DNA from: Callorhinus ursinus
Lineage: Eukaryota > Chordata > Mammalia > Carnivora > Otariidae
Length of the DNA stretch: 64,000 nt
Reading direction: 5' to 3'
Assembly (NCBI RefSeq): GCF_003265705.1
Contig: NW_020312936.1
Span: 437,577 to 501,576, forward strand
Each line of letters starts with the position of its first letter. The first letter of the stretch is position 1. Positions 1-9,659 of this stretch are shown here, one piece after another. A model generated the notes under the pieces. The model was given only the letters and a program-made list of their open reading frames with translations. It did no database searches and was not told the DNA's origin. The position numbers were made by a program, and so were the translations under genes.

Positions 1-289
1 CATCCAGGGTAAGGATATTCTTTCAGGAACTAAGATCATATTTCTAGGATTCAGTAGTTATATCTGTCTCCAGGCTGCTTCCAGTGGTGATTTTGGACGC
101 ATAGTATCCATTAAAGATTCATTCACTAAATATTTACTGGGCATCCAATGAAGCAGACACAGATTCTGTGTTCAGCAGAAGCTCACTGTCCTTCACTCAC
201 TGGGACCAGTCTACCTCTCTAGCCTTGCATCCTGCTACTGAGTGGACTTGCATTTTATATGTATTTAATATATTAGGAGAATGACTTTT

Positions 290-481
290 TTTTTTTTTTT
301 AAAGATTTTATTTCTTTATTTGAAAGAGACAGAGTGAGAGAGAAAGCATGAGCAGGGGGAGGGGGAGATGCAGGCTCCTCTGCTGAGCAGGGAGCCTGAT
401 GTGGGACTCGATCCCAGGACCCTGGGATCATGACCTGAGCTGAAGGCTGTCGCTTAACTGACTGAGCCACTCAGACATCCC
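290..481 (-). mobile_element. SINEC (tRNA-derived carnivore SINE), antisense
   Basis: The reverse strand carries the SINEC head, the CCTGGGATC motif and the CT-rich stretch; the poly-A tail appears here as poly-T. A 16-bp direct repeat (taggagaatgactttt, 274-289 and 482-497) flanks it as a target-site duplication. Any ORF read through it is a SINE shadow. Confidence 0.95.
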
Positions 482-957
482 TAGGAGAATGACTTTTAAT
501 ACATCATGCTTGTTTCACATCCATGCTGTTGCACTTATCCAGAATTCTTCTTTCCAGCTGCAAGTTCTGTCCCTCTTTGCCTCCTCCTTCTCTTCCTCCT
601 TATCTTCACTTTTCTTCCCTTCCCAGATAATTCAGGTGAGATGGAGGAAGGTAGGTGTGCGTGCCAGGTCTAAGGTTGCTGTATGGTCCAGAACAGCTTG
701 TCAGAGTCTAATCAGGTAGAGAAGGACATAAAAATGAGTCTGGAGCATCAAATATAAGGAAGTAAAGAGTTACTAAGGGATGTTGGGGCATTTCAAAAGA
801 ACATAGAAGTCTCATTGTAGGGGCTCTGACCCATCTGGGAAAACTTGAGACTCAAAATAGCCAATAATAATAACAAATTGCAAGCTGTTGAATAAAATAT
901 GAAATAACAAATCTATACTCGTATTTAAATGAATGAATATATTGAAAGTTTTATCAG

Positions 958-1161
958 GGTGCCTGGGTGCCTCAGTCGTTAAGCGTCTGCCTTCGGCTCA
1001 AGTCATGGTCCCAGGGCCCTGGGATCGAGCCCCGCATCGGGCTCCCTGCTCGGCAGGAAGCCTGCTTCTCCCTCTCCCACTCCCCCTGCTTGTGTTCCCT
1101 CTCTCGCTGTTTCTCTCTCTGTCAAATAAGTATACAAAATCTTTAAAAAAAATTTAAAAAA
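958..1161 (+). mobile_element. SINEC, sense
   Basis: Full-length copy with tRNA-like head, body, CT-rich segment and A-rich tail. The 14-bp direct repeat gaaagttttatcag at 944-957 and 1162-1175 is a perfect target-site duplication, suggesting a fairly young insertion. Confidence 0.95.
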
Positions 1162-1175
1162 GAAAGTTTTATCAG

Positions 1176-1555
1176 AATTGGATTATGTATATAGTTTCAA
1201 AGTAGCTCCCCATAAAATACTTGTCATTTGTAAAGGAAAACTGAATACTTCACAATGGGAAAACCTGCTGGACACTGTTTATATCAAGTGTTCCAAGTGT
1301 GGACATCAGCCTATCATGGGACGGAGAGAATCTGGGCATCATGTGATGAGGTGCAGTGAGAACAGTGCACCAATTTTGTAGGGTTCTTGCCACAGATGCA
1401 CAGCCTGAATCTGATCATAATAAATTATCATATAAGTTCAGATTGAGGGATGTTCTCCAATGTAACTGGCTTGGAATCTTCAAAAGCAGTAAGGCCATCA
1501 AAGGGCAAGGGAAGATATAAGAATGCTTTTGGGTTAAAGGAAAATAAAGAGACAC
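1176..1555. other. unique sequence, no gene seen
   Basis: About 380 bases between a SINE and the first LINE-1. Short open frames exist, but I see no splice-flanked or family-like coding sequence. Confidence 0.5.
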
Positions 1556-1572
1556 AAGAACTGAAATCTAGA

Positions 1573-3284
1573 GGAGGAGCGAGATGGCGGAGGAGTAGGA
1601 GACCTAAATCTCATCTGGTCCCAGGAATGCAGCTGGATAGGGATCAAACCATTCTGAACACATACAGACTCAACAGGAGATCGAAGAAAAGAAGAGCGGC
1701 AAGTCTCTGAACAGAAAAGTGACCACTTTCTGGAAGGTAGGACATGTGGAGAAGTGAATCTGAGGCACTATTTGGGAAGATAGACCGTGGGGGAGGGGGC
1801 CGGCTACCGGCAAGTGATAGCAGAGCACAAAATCAGAACTTTTAAGAAGTCTGCTCAACTGAGGGATGTCACTCCAGTGGCTAAGCAGGGGGTGGAAGCC
1901 TTGCTGGGACAGTGTGGTCTCAGGACCCTCGGGGTCACAGAAAGACCGGGGGTGCCTCTGTGCGGCAGAGCTCCCAGGTATCGGAGCGGGGAAGCCGGCT
2001 GCAGAGATGGAGCCGAGGCGCAGGCTCTCAGCTGGGGGTTGCCATAGACTGTGATCCGCGGCACAGTCTGGCCCCTGCTCTTCCAGCAGGGACCCAACAA
2101 GCGGCAGATCTGGGGAGACTCCCCTTCCTCCCCCAGGAGGAGCAGCACGGGAGCGCACCGCTGGAATCTGCTGGGTTTGGAGATTCCACACGGGGTCGGG
2201 TGCCAGAGATAGAAACGCTGGGTCACAGGCCGGGTGAGTATGGAGTGCGGCGGAGACCAGGGAGGTGGGAGTGATTGATCGCTTTTCTCTGGGGGTGCAC
2301 TGAGGAGTGGGGCCCCGAGTTCTGGACTCCTCTGAGACCAGAGATTGGGAGGCCAGCATTTTCATTCTCATCCTGCAAACCTGTAGGGAAAGCTTGCAGG
2401 GAACAAAAGCTCCTGAGAGCAAACACGATCAGATGACTTAGCATGGCCCCTGGCAAGGGTGGTGCAATTCCGCCTCAGGCAAAGACATTTGAGAACCACA
2501 GCAACAGGCCCCTCCCCCAGAAGATCAGCAAGAACAGCCAGCCAAGACCAAGTTTACCGATCAATGAGAACTGCAAAACCCCAGTGCTAAGGGAATACAG
2601 CACATAGAACTCATGGCTTTTTTCCCATGAATCTTTAGTCTTTCAAAGTTAATTTTTTTAATTTTATTTTTTTCTTTTTCTATTTTTTTAGTTGAATTTT
2701 TCTTCTTTCCTTTTTCAACCAACATCTTATCAATTCCCTTTTTAAAATCTTTTTAAACTTTCATTTTTATAGTCATATTCTATCCCTTCATTGTTTTTCT
2801 TCTTTGAAATTTTGGGATACAGTTTCTTCTAACAGACCAAAATATACCCTAAATCTAGTGTATGACTTTATCCTAATCTCCCCCCGATCACATTCTCTCC
2901 TTTTTTTTTTTTAATTTTTTTCTTTCTTTTTTCAACCAACTTCTTATCAATTCCTTTTTTAAAATCTTTTTTTATTTTTCATCTTTACAGTCATATTCCA
3001 TCTCTTCATTGTATTTACCCTCATTTTTGTATATATATGTTTTACTTTCTTTAAAATTTTGAGAGGCAATTTCTTCTAACAGACCAAAATACACCCAAAA
3101 TCTAGTGTGTGGTTCTGTTCTATTCACGAGCCTGATCATATTCTTTCCTTTTTTTCCCCCCCCTTTCTTCCCCCCCGCCTCCAGTTTCAGGTCTCTTCTG
3201 ATTTGTTTACTGTATATTTTTCTGGGGTCGTTGTTACCATTTTAGCATTTTGTTCCCTCATTCATCTGTTCTTCTCTGGACAAA
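1573..3284 (+). promoter_or_regulatory. LINE-1 5' UTR / internal promoter region
   Basis: The first ~900 bases are GC-rich with scattered CpGs, as is usual for an L1 internal promoter. The next ~750 bases are T-rich and contain a tandem repeat with a period of about 217 bases (2714-2930 and 2931 to about 3160), each unit starting TTCAACCAAC. The ORF1 ATG follows at 3285. Promoter activity is inferred from the family, not shown here. Confidence 0.7.
2714..3160 (+). repeat. two-unit tandem repeat inside the L1 5' UTR
   Basis: Both units share, in order, ttcaaccaac, cttatcaattcc, tcatattc, ttcttctaacagaccaaaat and aaatctagtgt. The offset is about 217 bases at the start of the unit. The copies have diverged by substitutions and small indels. 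Confidence 0.85.
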
Positions 3285-4182
3285 ATGACAAGATGGAAAA
3301 ACTCACCACAAGGAAAAGAACAAGAGGCAGTACTGACTTCCAGGTACCTAATCAATATGGACATTAGTAAGATGTTGGAACCAGAGTTAAGAATGACAAT
3401 TATAAAGATATGAGCTGGGCTTGAAAAAAGCATAGAAGATACTAGAGAATCCCTTTCTGGAGAAATAAAAGAACTAAAATCTAACCAAGTCAAAACTAAA
3501 AAGGCTATTAATGAGGTGCAATAAAAAAATGGAGGCTCTAACTGCTAGGATAAATGAGGCAGAAGAGAGAATTAGTGATATAGAAGACCAAAGGATGGAG
3601 AATAAAGAAGCTGAGAAAAAGAGAGATAAACAACTACTGGATCATGAGGGGAGAATTCGAGAGATAAGTGATACCAGAGATGAAACAGTATTAGAATAAT
3701 TGGAATCCCAGAAGAAGAAGAAAGAGAGAGGGGGGCAGAAGGTATATTGGAGCAAATTATAGCAGAGAACTTTCCTAATTCGGGGAAGGAAACAAGCATC
3801 AAAATCCAGGAGGCACAGAGAACCCCCCCTCAAAATCAATAAAAATAGGTCAGCACCCTGACATCTAGTAGTAAAACTCACAAGTCTCAGAGACAAAGAG
3901 AAAATCCTGAAAACAGCTCAGGACAAGAGAACTATAACCTACAATGGTAGAAACATTAGACTGGCAGCAGACCTATCCACAGAGACCTGGCAGGCCAGAA
4001 AGGACTGGCACGATATATTCAGAGCACTAAACAAGAAAAATATGCTGACAAGAATACTGTATCCAGCTAGACTGTCACTGAAAATAGAAGGAGAGATAGA
4101 AAGCTTCCAGGACAAACAAAAACTAAAAGAATTTGCGAACACCAAACCAGCCCTACAAGAAATATTGAAAGGGGTCCTCTAA
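3285..4182 (+). pseudogene. degraded LINE-1 ORF1 (RNA-binding chaperone protein)
   Basis: L1 ORF1 proteins form coiled-coil trimers that bind L1 RNA. The frame opens at ATG 3285 with a basic N-terminus. A Glu/Lys-rich coiled-coil part follows (about 3420-3660), including EAEERISDIEDQ. The RRM-like core follows, with RIIGIPEEEE near 3690 and IIAENFPN near 3765. The C-terminal domain is seen at about 3930-4180 (NIRLAADLSTETWQARKDW) and ends LKGVL-stop at 4180-4182. In-frame stops (for example TGA near 3412 and TAA near 3521) and frame changes around 3700 and 3840 break it. The C-terminal domain closely matches the ORF1 remnant at 15787-16114. Confidence 0.9.
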
Positions 4183-4263
4183 GCAAAGAAAGAGCCTAAA
4201 AGTAACATAGACCAGAAAGGAACAGAGACAATACACAGTAACAGTCACCTTAGAGGCAATACA

Positions 4264-5339
4264 ATGACACTAAATTCATATCTTTCAACAGAAATGGACC
4301 CTCAACTATGGTAAACAAATCTTCGACAAAGCAAGAAAGAATGTCCAATGGAAAAAAGTCTCTTCAACAAATAGTGTTGGGAAAATTGGACAGCCACATG
4401 CAGAAGAATGAAACTGGACCTTTTCCTTACACGATACACAAAAATAGACTCAAGATGGATGAAAGACCTAAATGTGAGACAGGAATCCATCATAATCCTT
4501 GAGGCAAACACAGGCAGCAACCTCTTCGACCTCAGCTGCAGCAACCTCTTCCTAGAAACATTGCCAAAGGCAAGGGAAGCAAGGGCAAAAATGAATTTTT
4601 GGGACTTCAACAAGATAAAAAGTTTTTGCACAGCAAAGGAAACAGTCAATGAAACCAAAAGACAAGTGACAGAATGGGAGAAAATATTTGCAAAAGACAT
4701 ATCAGATAAAGGGCTAGTATCCAAAATCTATAAAGAACTTCTCAAACTCAACACCCAAAGAACAAATAATCCAATCAAGAAATGGGCAGAAGACACGAAC
4801 AGACATTTCTCCAAAGAAGACATCCAAATGGCCAACAGACACATGAAAAAGTGCTCGACATCAGTCGGCATCAGGGAAATCCAAATCAAAACCTCAATGA
4901 GATACCACCTCACACCAGTCAGAATGGCTAAAACCACCTCCTACACTGTTGGTGGGAATGCCAGCTGGTGCAGCCACTCTGGAAAACAGTATGGAGGTTC
5001 CTCAAACAGTTGAAAATAGAGCTACCATACAATCCAGCAATTGCACTACTGGGTATTCGCCACAAAGATACAAATGTAGGGATCCGAAGGGGTACATGCA
5101 TCCCAATGTTTATAGCAGCAATGTCCACAATAGCCAAACTATGGAAAGAGCCAAGATGTCCATCGACAGATGAATGGATAAAGAAGAGGTGGTATATATA
5201 TACACAATGGAATATTATGCAGCCATCAAAAAATGAAATCTTGTCATTTGCAACGATGTGGATGGAACTAGAGGGTATTATAGTAAGCGAAATAAGTCAA
5301 CCAGAGAAAGACAAATACCATATGATCCTACTGATATGA
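4264..5339 (+). pseudogene. LINE-1 ORF2 remnant, start fused to C-terminal part
   Basis: The ORF2 ATG (4264-4266) and the first nine codons (MTLNSYLST) are present, then the sequence jumps to the MDPQL region of the C-terminal third. The whole endonuclease and the reverse-transcriptase core, including the FADD motif, are absent. A stop (TAA at about 4312) follows quickly because two bases are missing next to the junction. The rest matches the second copy (4408-5339 against about 19014-19996), but a further deletion near 4931 removes most of the cysteine-rich motif. It is non-functional. Confidence 0.9.
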
Positions 5340-5650
5340 GGAATTTGAGAAACAGGGCAGAGGATCTAGGGGAAGGGAGGGAAAAATGAAACAAGATGAA
5401 ACAAGACAAAACCAGAGAGGGAGACAAAGCATAAGAGACTCTTAATCTCAGGAAACAAACTGAGGGTTGCTGGAGTGGTGGGGGGTGGGAGGGATGGGGT
5501 GGCTGGGTGATGGACATTGGGGAGGGTATGTACTATGGTGAGCACTGTGAATTGTGTAAGACTAATGAATCACAGACCTGTACCCCTGAAACAAATAATA
5601 CATTATATGTTAATTAAAACAAACAAACAAACAAAGAACTGAATTCTAGA

Positions 5651-6080
5651 CTGCTTCCCTTGTTATAATAGGGTACCTTTGAATCTATGTGCAGAACTTG
5701 AAGGGAGTCTAAGGATCCAGTGATACTCCTATATCAGTGTTAATTTTCTGATGTGCACCATTGTTCTGTGGTCACAGAGAAGAATGTATTTATTGTAGGA
5801 AATATGCAGTGAGGTGTGTGAGGTTGTTGGGGCATCATCTCAGCAACTTATTCACAGTTTTTGGAAACAGAAAAAATCCACAAGGTGTATATCCAGTTGC
5901 AAGTTTGACATTGTTTTAAAATACGCTGAATAAATACCCTGAAAAATTAAGTGATTGCAGGTTCCCTCTGATTCTTTTTCACATACCCTGACGCTGAAGC
6001 CCCCCTCCTGCCTCAGTTCTCTGAGCTACAGAAGAGCATGAGATCTAAATTCAGGCTGATAATGGTTTTAATCTAAGACC
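5651..6080. other. unique sequence, no gene seen
   Basis: Non-repetitive sequence after the first L1. I see no exon-like segment. Confidence 0.4.
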
Positions 6081-6084
6081 CACT

Positions 6085-6270
6085 CTCTGTTTTATTTTCT
6101 GTGTGACTCCTGGCAACTTATTTACTTTCTTATCCTCAGTAACCACCTCTGCAAAAGGGAAAACATAGTAGTGTTTGCATTTTAGAGTTGCTCTGAGAAT
6201 TAAATTAGCTATAGCACGACAAGTGACTCACGCAGTGTCTGGCACAGAGCAAGCCCTGAATACCTGTTCA
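6085..6270 (+). repeat. MIR (ancient tRNA-derived SINE)
   Basis: Contains the MIR series: gtgtgactcctggcaactta, a tctgcaaaaggg stretch, gagaattaaat, and tgtctggcacagagcaag followed by ccctgaataccTgtt. Strongly diverged, as expected for this family. Confidence 0.7.
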
Positions 6271-6976
6271 CTTCTTTAACTGACCTCTTAATGTCCTCAC
6301 ATGTACGTCCGGAACCCCAGCCACCTCACTGTTGTCTCACCACCCATGGTAGCCAGCAAGGCACCCCTCAGAAATGTGGCATCACTGAGCCTCCTTTGAT
6401 GGGACTCCCTTCATCTACCTCAAGCTTTGAAATTTCAGAGTGTCTGGTAGAAGCAGCACAGACCAGGAGCCACAGTGCCTTTTTCATCCCTGAACTCATT
6501 TGATCCTTACGGCCCTCCCTAGGATGTACCATTGTGTCCATTTTACAGGAGAGAAAGCCTCAGGTGCTGCAAGTTGTTACCTGTACTTCTGACCAATGGA
6601 CTATAAACCATTCCCCTGCCTGTTTCTGCCCCCCATCCATCTTTTTTGCTCTGTGACCCTGCAGGAGCCAGAAAAGTAAGTTAAGTGGGATGGGCAGAAA
6701 GAGGGAAGAGAAGGAAGGGTAGAAGATCATCTCTGATTCTACCCACGCCAAGTTGGCCTAAATAATTATAGAGACCAATCTGGGTAGGGGGAGCAAACAT
6801 ATTTTCAACTGGTGAAAGATTGAAATGTTTGTATTCTCCTGATTTGGACATTTACATATCTATGGATGAGGCTGTTTTAATACCAAAAAGTGAGAGGGAA
6901 AATAATGGAATCTGCTTGACTCAATATCCATGATTGCGTGACGGGGATAGAAGAGTATATTGAAAGAACTATGGTT

Positions 6977-7096
6977 AAAAAAAAAAAAAAGGAAGAAGAA
7001 GAAGAGGAAGAAGAAGAAGAGGAAAAGGAAGAAGAAGAAGAAGAAGAATAGGAAGAGGGAGAAGGAGGGGGAGGGGGAGGGGGAGGAGAAGAAATG
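6977..7096 (+). repeat. 120-bp pure purine tract (A)n-(GAA)n-(GGAGGG)n
   Basis: Starts as poly-A and passes through GAA/GGAA triplets into GGGGGA repeats, with only one pyrimidine (a T near 7049). Open frames in it encode only Lys/Glu or Ser/Phe runs and are not genes. Confidence 0.9.
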
Positions 7097-7151
7097 TGTT
7101 TCTTCCTTGGAACCATCCCCCATCATTCATTCCTCTCACTTAGTTATTCTA

Positions 7152-7550
7152 TGTATTAGTTTGCTAGTGCTGCCGTAACAAAATACCAGGCTGGTTGCTT
7201 AAACAACAGAAATTTATTTGCCCACAGTTCTGGAGGCGGGAAGTTCAAACTCAAGGTGTTTACAGGTTTTGTTTCTTCTAAGGACTCCCTCCTTGGCTTA
7301 CAGGGGACTGTGTCTTCATATGGCCTTTCCTCTGTCTTACACACATTCCTGGTATCTCTTTCTGTGTCTAAATGTCTTCTTCTAATAAGGACACCAGTCA
7401 TATTGGATTCGGATCCACTCTAAGGACTTCATTTTAAAAATGTAATCACCTCTTTAGAGGCCCTTTTCCAAAAACAATCACATTCTGAAGGGCTAAAAGT
7501 TAGGACTTCAACATATGAATTTTGTGGGGATACAATTCAGCCCATGACAC
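7152..7550 (-). mobile_element. MLT1-type solo LTR (ERVL-MaLR), antisense
   Basis: Begins TGTATTAGTTTGCTAG and ends near CAGCCCATGACA. Inside are ttaaacaacagaaatttatt, ggacaccagtcatattggat and acttcaacatatgaatttt, hallmarks of this old mammalian LTR family. No internal retroviral sequence is attached. The exact subfamily is not certain. Confidence 0.75.
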
Positions 7551-7589
7551 TGTATTATTAAGTACTGTTTCTATACCCAAGAGCTGGCA

Positions 7590-7790
7590 AATTGCTTTCC
7601 TAATAATAGCAGAGTGCCTGACATCTCTGATGTTTTGTGCAAAATTTAGTGAAGTACTTTACGTGCATTATGTCATTTAGGTCCTACAAACCATGTTTAG
7701 GTAAATTAATCATTACCCCTGTGTAGAGAATGGAAAACAGCAACAGAGATGTTAGGTAAATTTTCCAAGGTCTCACAGTTAAGAAGGAAT
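7590..7790 (-). repeat. MIR fragment, antisense
   Basis: Shows the reverse MIR signature: catt-atgtcatttag, cattacccctgtgtagag, caacagagatgttaggtaaat and ccaaggtctcacagtta. Confidence 0.65.
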
Positions 7791-8199
7791 TCTAGCACAG
7801 ATATTCATGGCTAAGCCAGCTTTCCTACATTTATGATCTCATTCATCATTGCATATCTCCAGAACTGCATGATAATGTATCTCGATACCTGGGCTTTGCA
7901 AATACCTCATTGATGAGAGATTTCCAGTTGCTATCATATGCTTGTAACTCAGCTTTTCTTGTATTTGATAAAAATATGTATAAAACTACTGAAGAATAAA
8001 TTACATATGGTCATATGTACATAAAGTTACAAATGCATATATCTTCAAACATATGGTTATATAATATGCATATATTTATACATAAGAATTAGCTATTTTG
8101 TGAAATGACTAAATTCCTGTCACAGCACAGTATTTGTTCTTTTGGTGAATCTTATTGTTGCTTTTTAGCAAAGGAATGAAAGAGCAATTGCAATTATTA

Positions 8200-8355
8200 G
8201 AAAAGAAGCCTATTACTAACATTTATTGAGGGTTTTCTATGTGCCTGGGTCTTTGAACATTTATTTGGTTTTATCCTCCCTGCAAGTCTTACAGAATTAA
8301 CACTTTACAGATAAGAAAATGGATTCCTGAAGAAATTAAGTCACAAGTATCTGTA
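8200..8355 (-). repeat. MIR-like fragment, antisense
   Basis: Contains acatttattgagggttttctatgtgcc, a low-order match to the MIR/L2 tail, then ttacagataagaaaatggat. Diverged. Confidence 0.5.
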
Positions 8356-8599
8356 TCAGAGAACTTGACTGATATTTGCAGAGTCTCCCAAGAGATCCAA
8401 AGTAACGAGATGAAGGAAGTTAGTCCCTAACAGAAGTGAGCTGGTCAGGGACTTCCAACACCCCGGAAGAACTGTCTTCTGATATCTTCCCTGAAGAGGG
8501 CAGAACAGACTCCAGAATTAAAAGGGAGCTCTCCACTAAGTAAACAACCCATCAGAGTTGTTAGGACATCAGTAGTCACAAGCCTGGTAGAGGTTGCAA

Positions 8600-9035
8600 T
8601 TTCAGAACCTTTAGGTTACTGACTACCAAACTTCGTGGTACGTAGGCATCAACGAAGAGGCTTATTAAAAAATATTTGTCCCCTGAGCACCCACTCTCAG
8701 AAATTCTGATTCAGTGAGTTTTGCTAGTATCCAGGAATTAATATACTTTATGAATTCCCCCAGGTCGTTACTGGGGTAGTTAGCCCAATTCTAATTCATA
8801 TTGCCAATATAGTACATTTTGAGAAACATATATTTGTATTAGTGGTTCTTTACACTGGCTCCCTATTAGAATCAACTGAAGAGGTTTTTTTTTTTTTTTT
8901 TTTTTTTGTACTATCATTGCTGTGGCCCATACCCAGATTCTCAGTTAATTGGTCTAGGATGAGGCTTAGGAATTAGGCTATTTTTAAAGCTCCCTAAATG
9001 TTTCTAATGGTTACCCAAGAAGCAGGAGCTGACAG
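8600..9035. mobile_element. two adjacent hAT-type DNA transposon remnants (MER3-like)
   Basis: 8640-8830 has aaattctgattcagtgag and ends in ttttgagaaaca. 8843-9030 has agtggttctttacactgg, attagaatcaactgaagagg, ggtctaggatgaggcttagg and tttttaaagctccc. These match the near-palindromic nonautonomous hAT-Charlie elements of mammals. A 23-T run splits the second. The family name is tentative. Confidence 0.55.
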
Positions 9036-9359
9036 TGGTTTACTGGATACAGTGCAATGGAGTCAGAAAGATCTCACAGACCAGACTGATTCTCCCAAAG
9101 CAGGCATCCCAATTAAAACACTGTCACTGAAGATTATTTCCTCCCATTTCTCCAACATCAAAAATATGATCCCGTTATACTTAAAAATATCAATTTAAAG
9201 TTCTTACAATGTAAATGTTACAGATATATAGGGAAGTTTGTTTTTTACTAAAAGGGAACATGGTGAAAAGGGGCTTCAAACAAAGTGAAATTGTCCAGAG
9301 GAGATCATCACAGAAAATCACAGAAAAAGAGAAGAATTTGTAACATTTGGAGACGTCCT

Positions 9360-9443
9360 ACATTGCACCAGATTCTATGCTAAACTGTTAATATACATCA
9401 CATTATTTAATCTTTACAATAATACTATGATATGTATATCATT
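9360..9443 (-). repeat. MIR-like fragment, antisense
   Basis: Contains caccagattctatgctaa and cacattatttaatctttacaataa, a diverged reverse MIR/L2-type tail immediately before the SINEC insertion. Confidence 0.5.
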
Positions 9444-9459
9444 ATTGAATACATTTTTA

Positions 9460-9643
9460 AAAGGATTTATTTATTTTAGAGATAGAGGATTAGTGGAAGG
9501 AGGAGCAGAGGGAGAGGGAGAGAAGCAGACTCCCTGATGAGCACAGAGCCCAAAGTGGGACTTGATCCCACAATCCGGAGATCAGAACCGGTGTCTAAAT
9601 CAGGAGTTGGACGCTCAACTGACTGAGCCACCCAGGTTCCCCT
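9460..9643 (-). mobile_element. SINEC, antisense
   Basis: Reverse SINEC with direct repeats attgaatacattttta (9444-9459) and actgaatacattttta (9644-9659), which differ at one base. The body is more diverged than most copies here. Confidence 0.93.
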
Positions 9644-9659
9644 ACTGAATACATTTTTA

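Larger units (their letters stand above)
1573..5633 (+). mobile_element. LINE-1 with 5' UTR retained, internally deleted
   Basis: A LINE-1 retrotransposon that begins with a GC-rich 5' UTR (GGAGGAGCGAGATGGCGG at its start), runs through a degraded ORF1, and ends in a carnivore L1 3' UTR and an (AAAC)n tail. A 17-bp direct repeat with one mismatch (aagaactgaaatctaga at 1556-1572; aagaactgaattctaga at 5634-5650) marks the insertion site, so the outer boundaries are well defined. Compared with the second L1 in this window, about 2.67 kb of ORF2 (endonuclease and reverse transcriptase) is missing at 4289/4290, and roughly 60-70 bp more is missing near 4931. It cannot encode a working L1. Confidence 0.95.

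Noticed and set aside
958..1030. tRNA gene from the SINE head
   Set aside because: The tRNA-like part is the Pol III promoter of SINEC; it lacks an intact cloverleaf and is followed by the SINE body and tail. The same holds for every SINEC copy here.
4264..4300. Spliced L1 RNA as origin of the internal deletion
   Set aside because: A GT-AG intron would give a junction one base shorter than observed. Microhomology at CAG fits better, though template switching cannot be excluded.
7152..7550. Endogenous retrovirus provirus
   Set aside because: Only a solo LTR; no gag, pol or env sequence adjoins. The same holds for 34520-34935 and 14410-15131.
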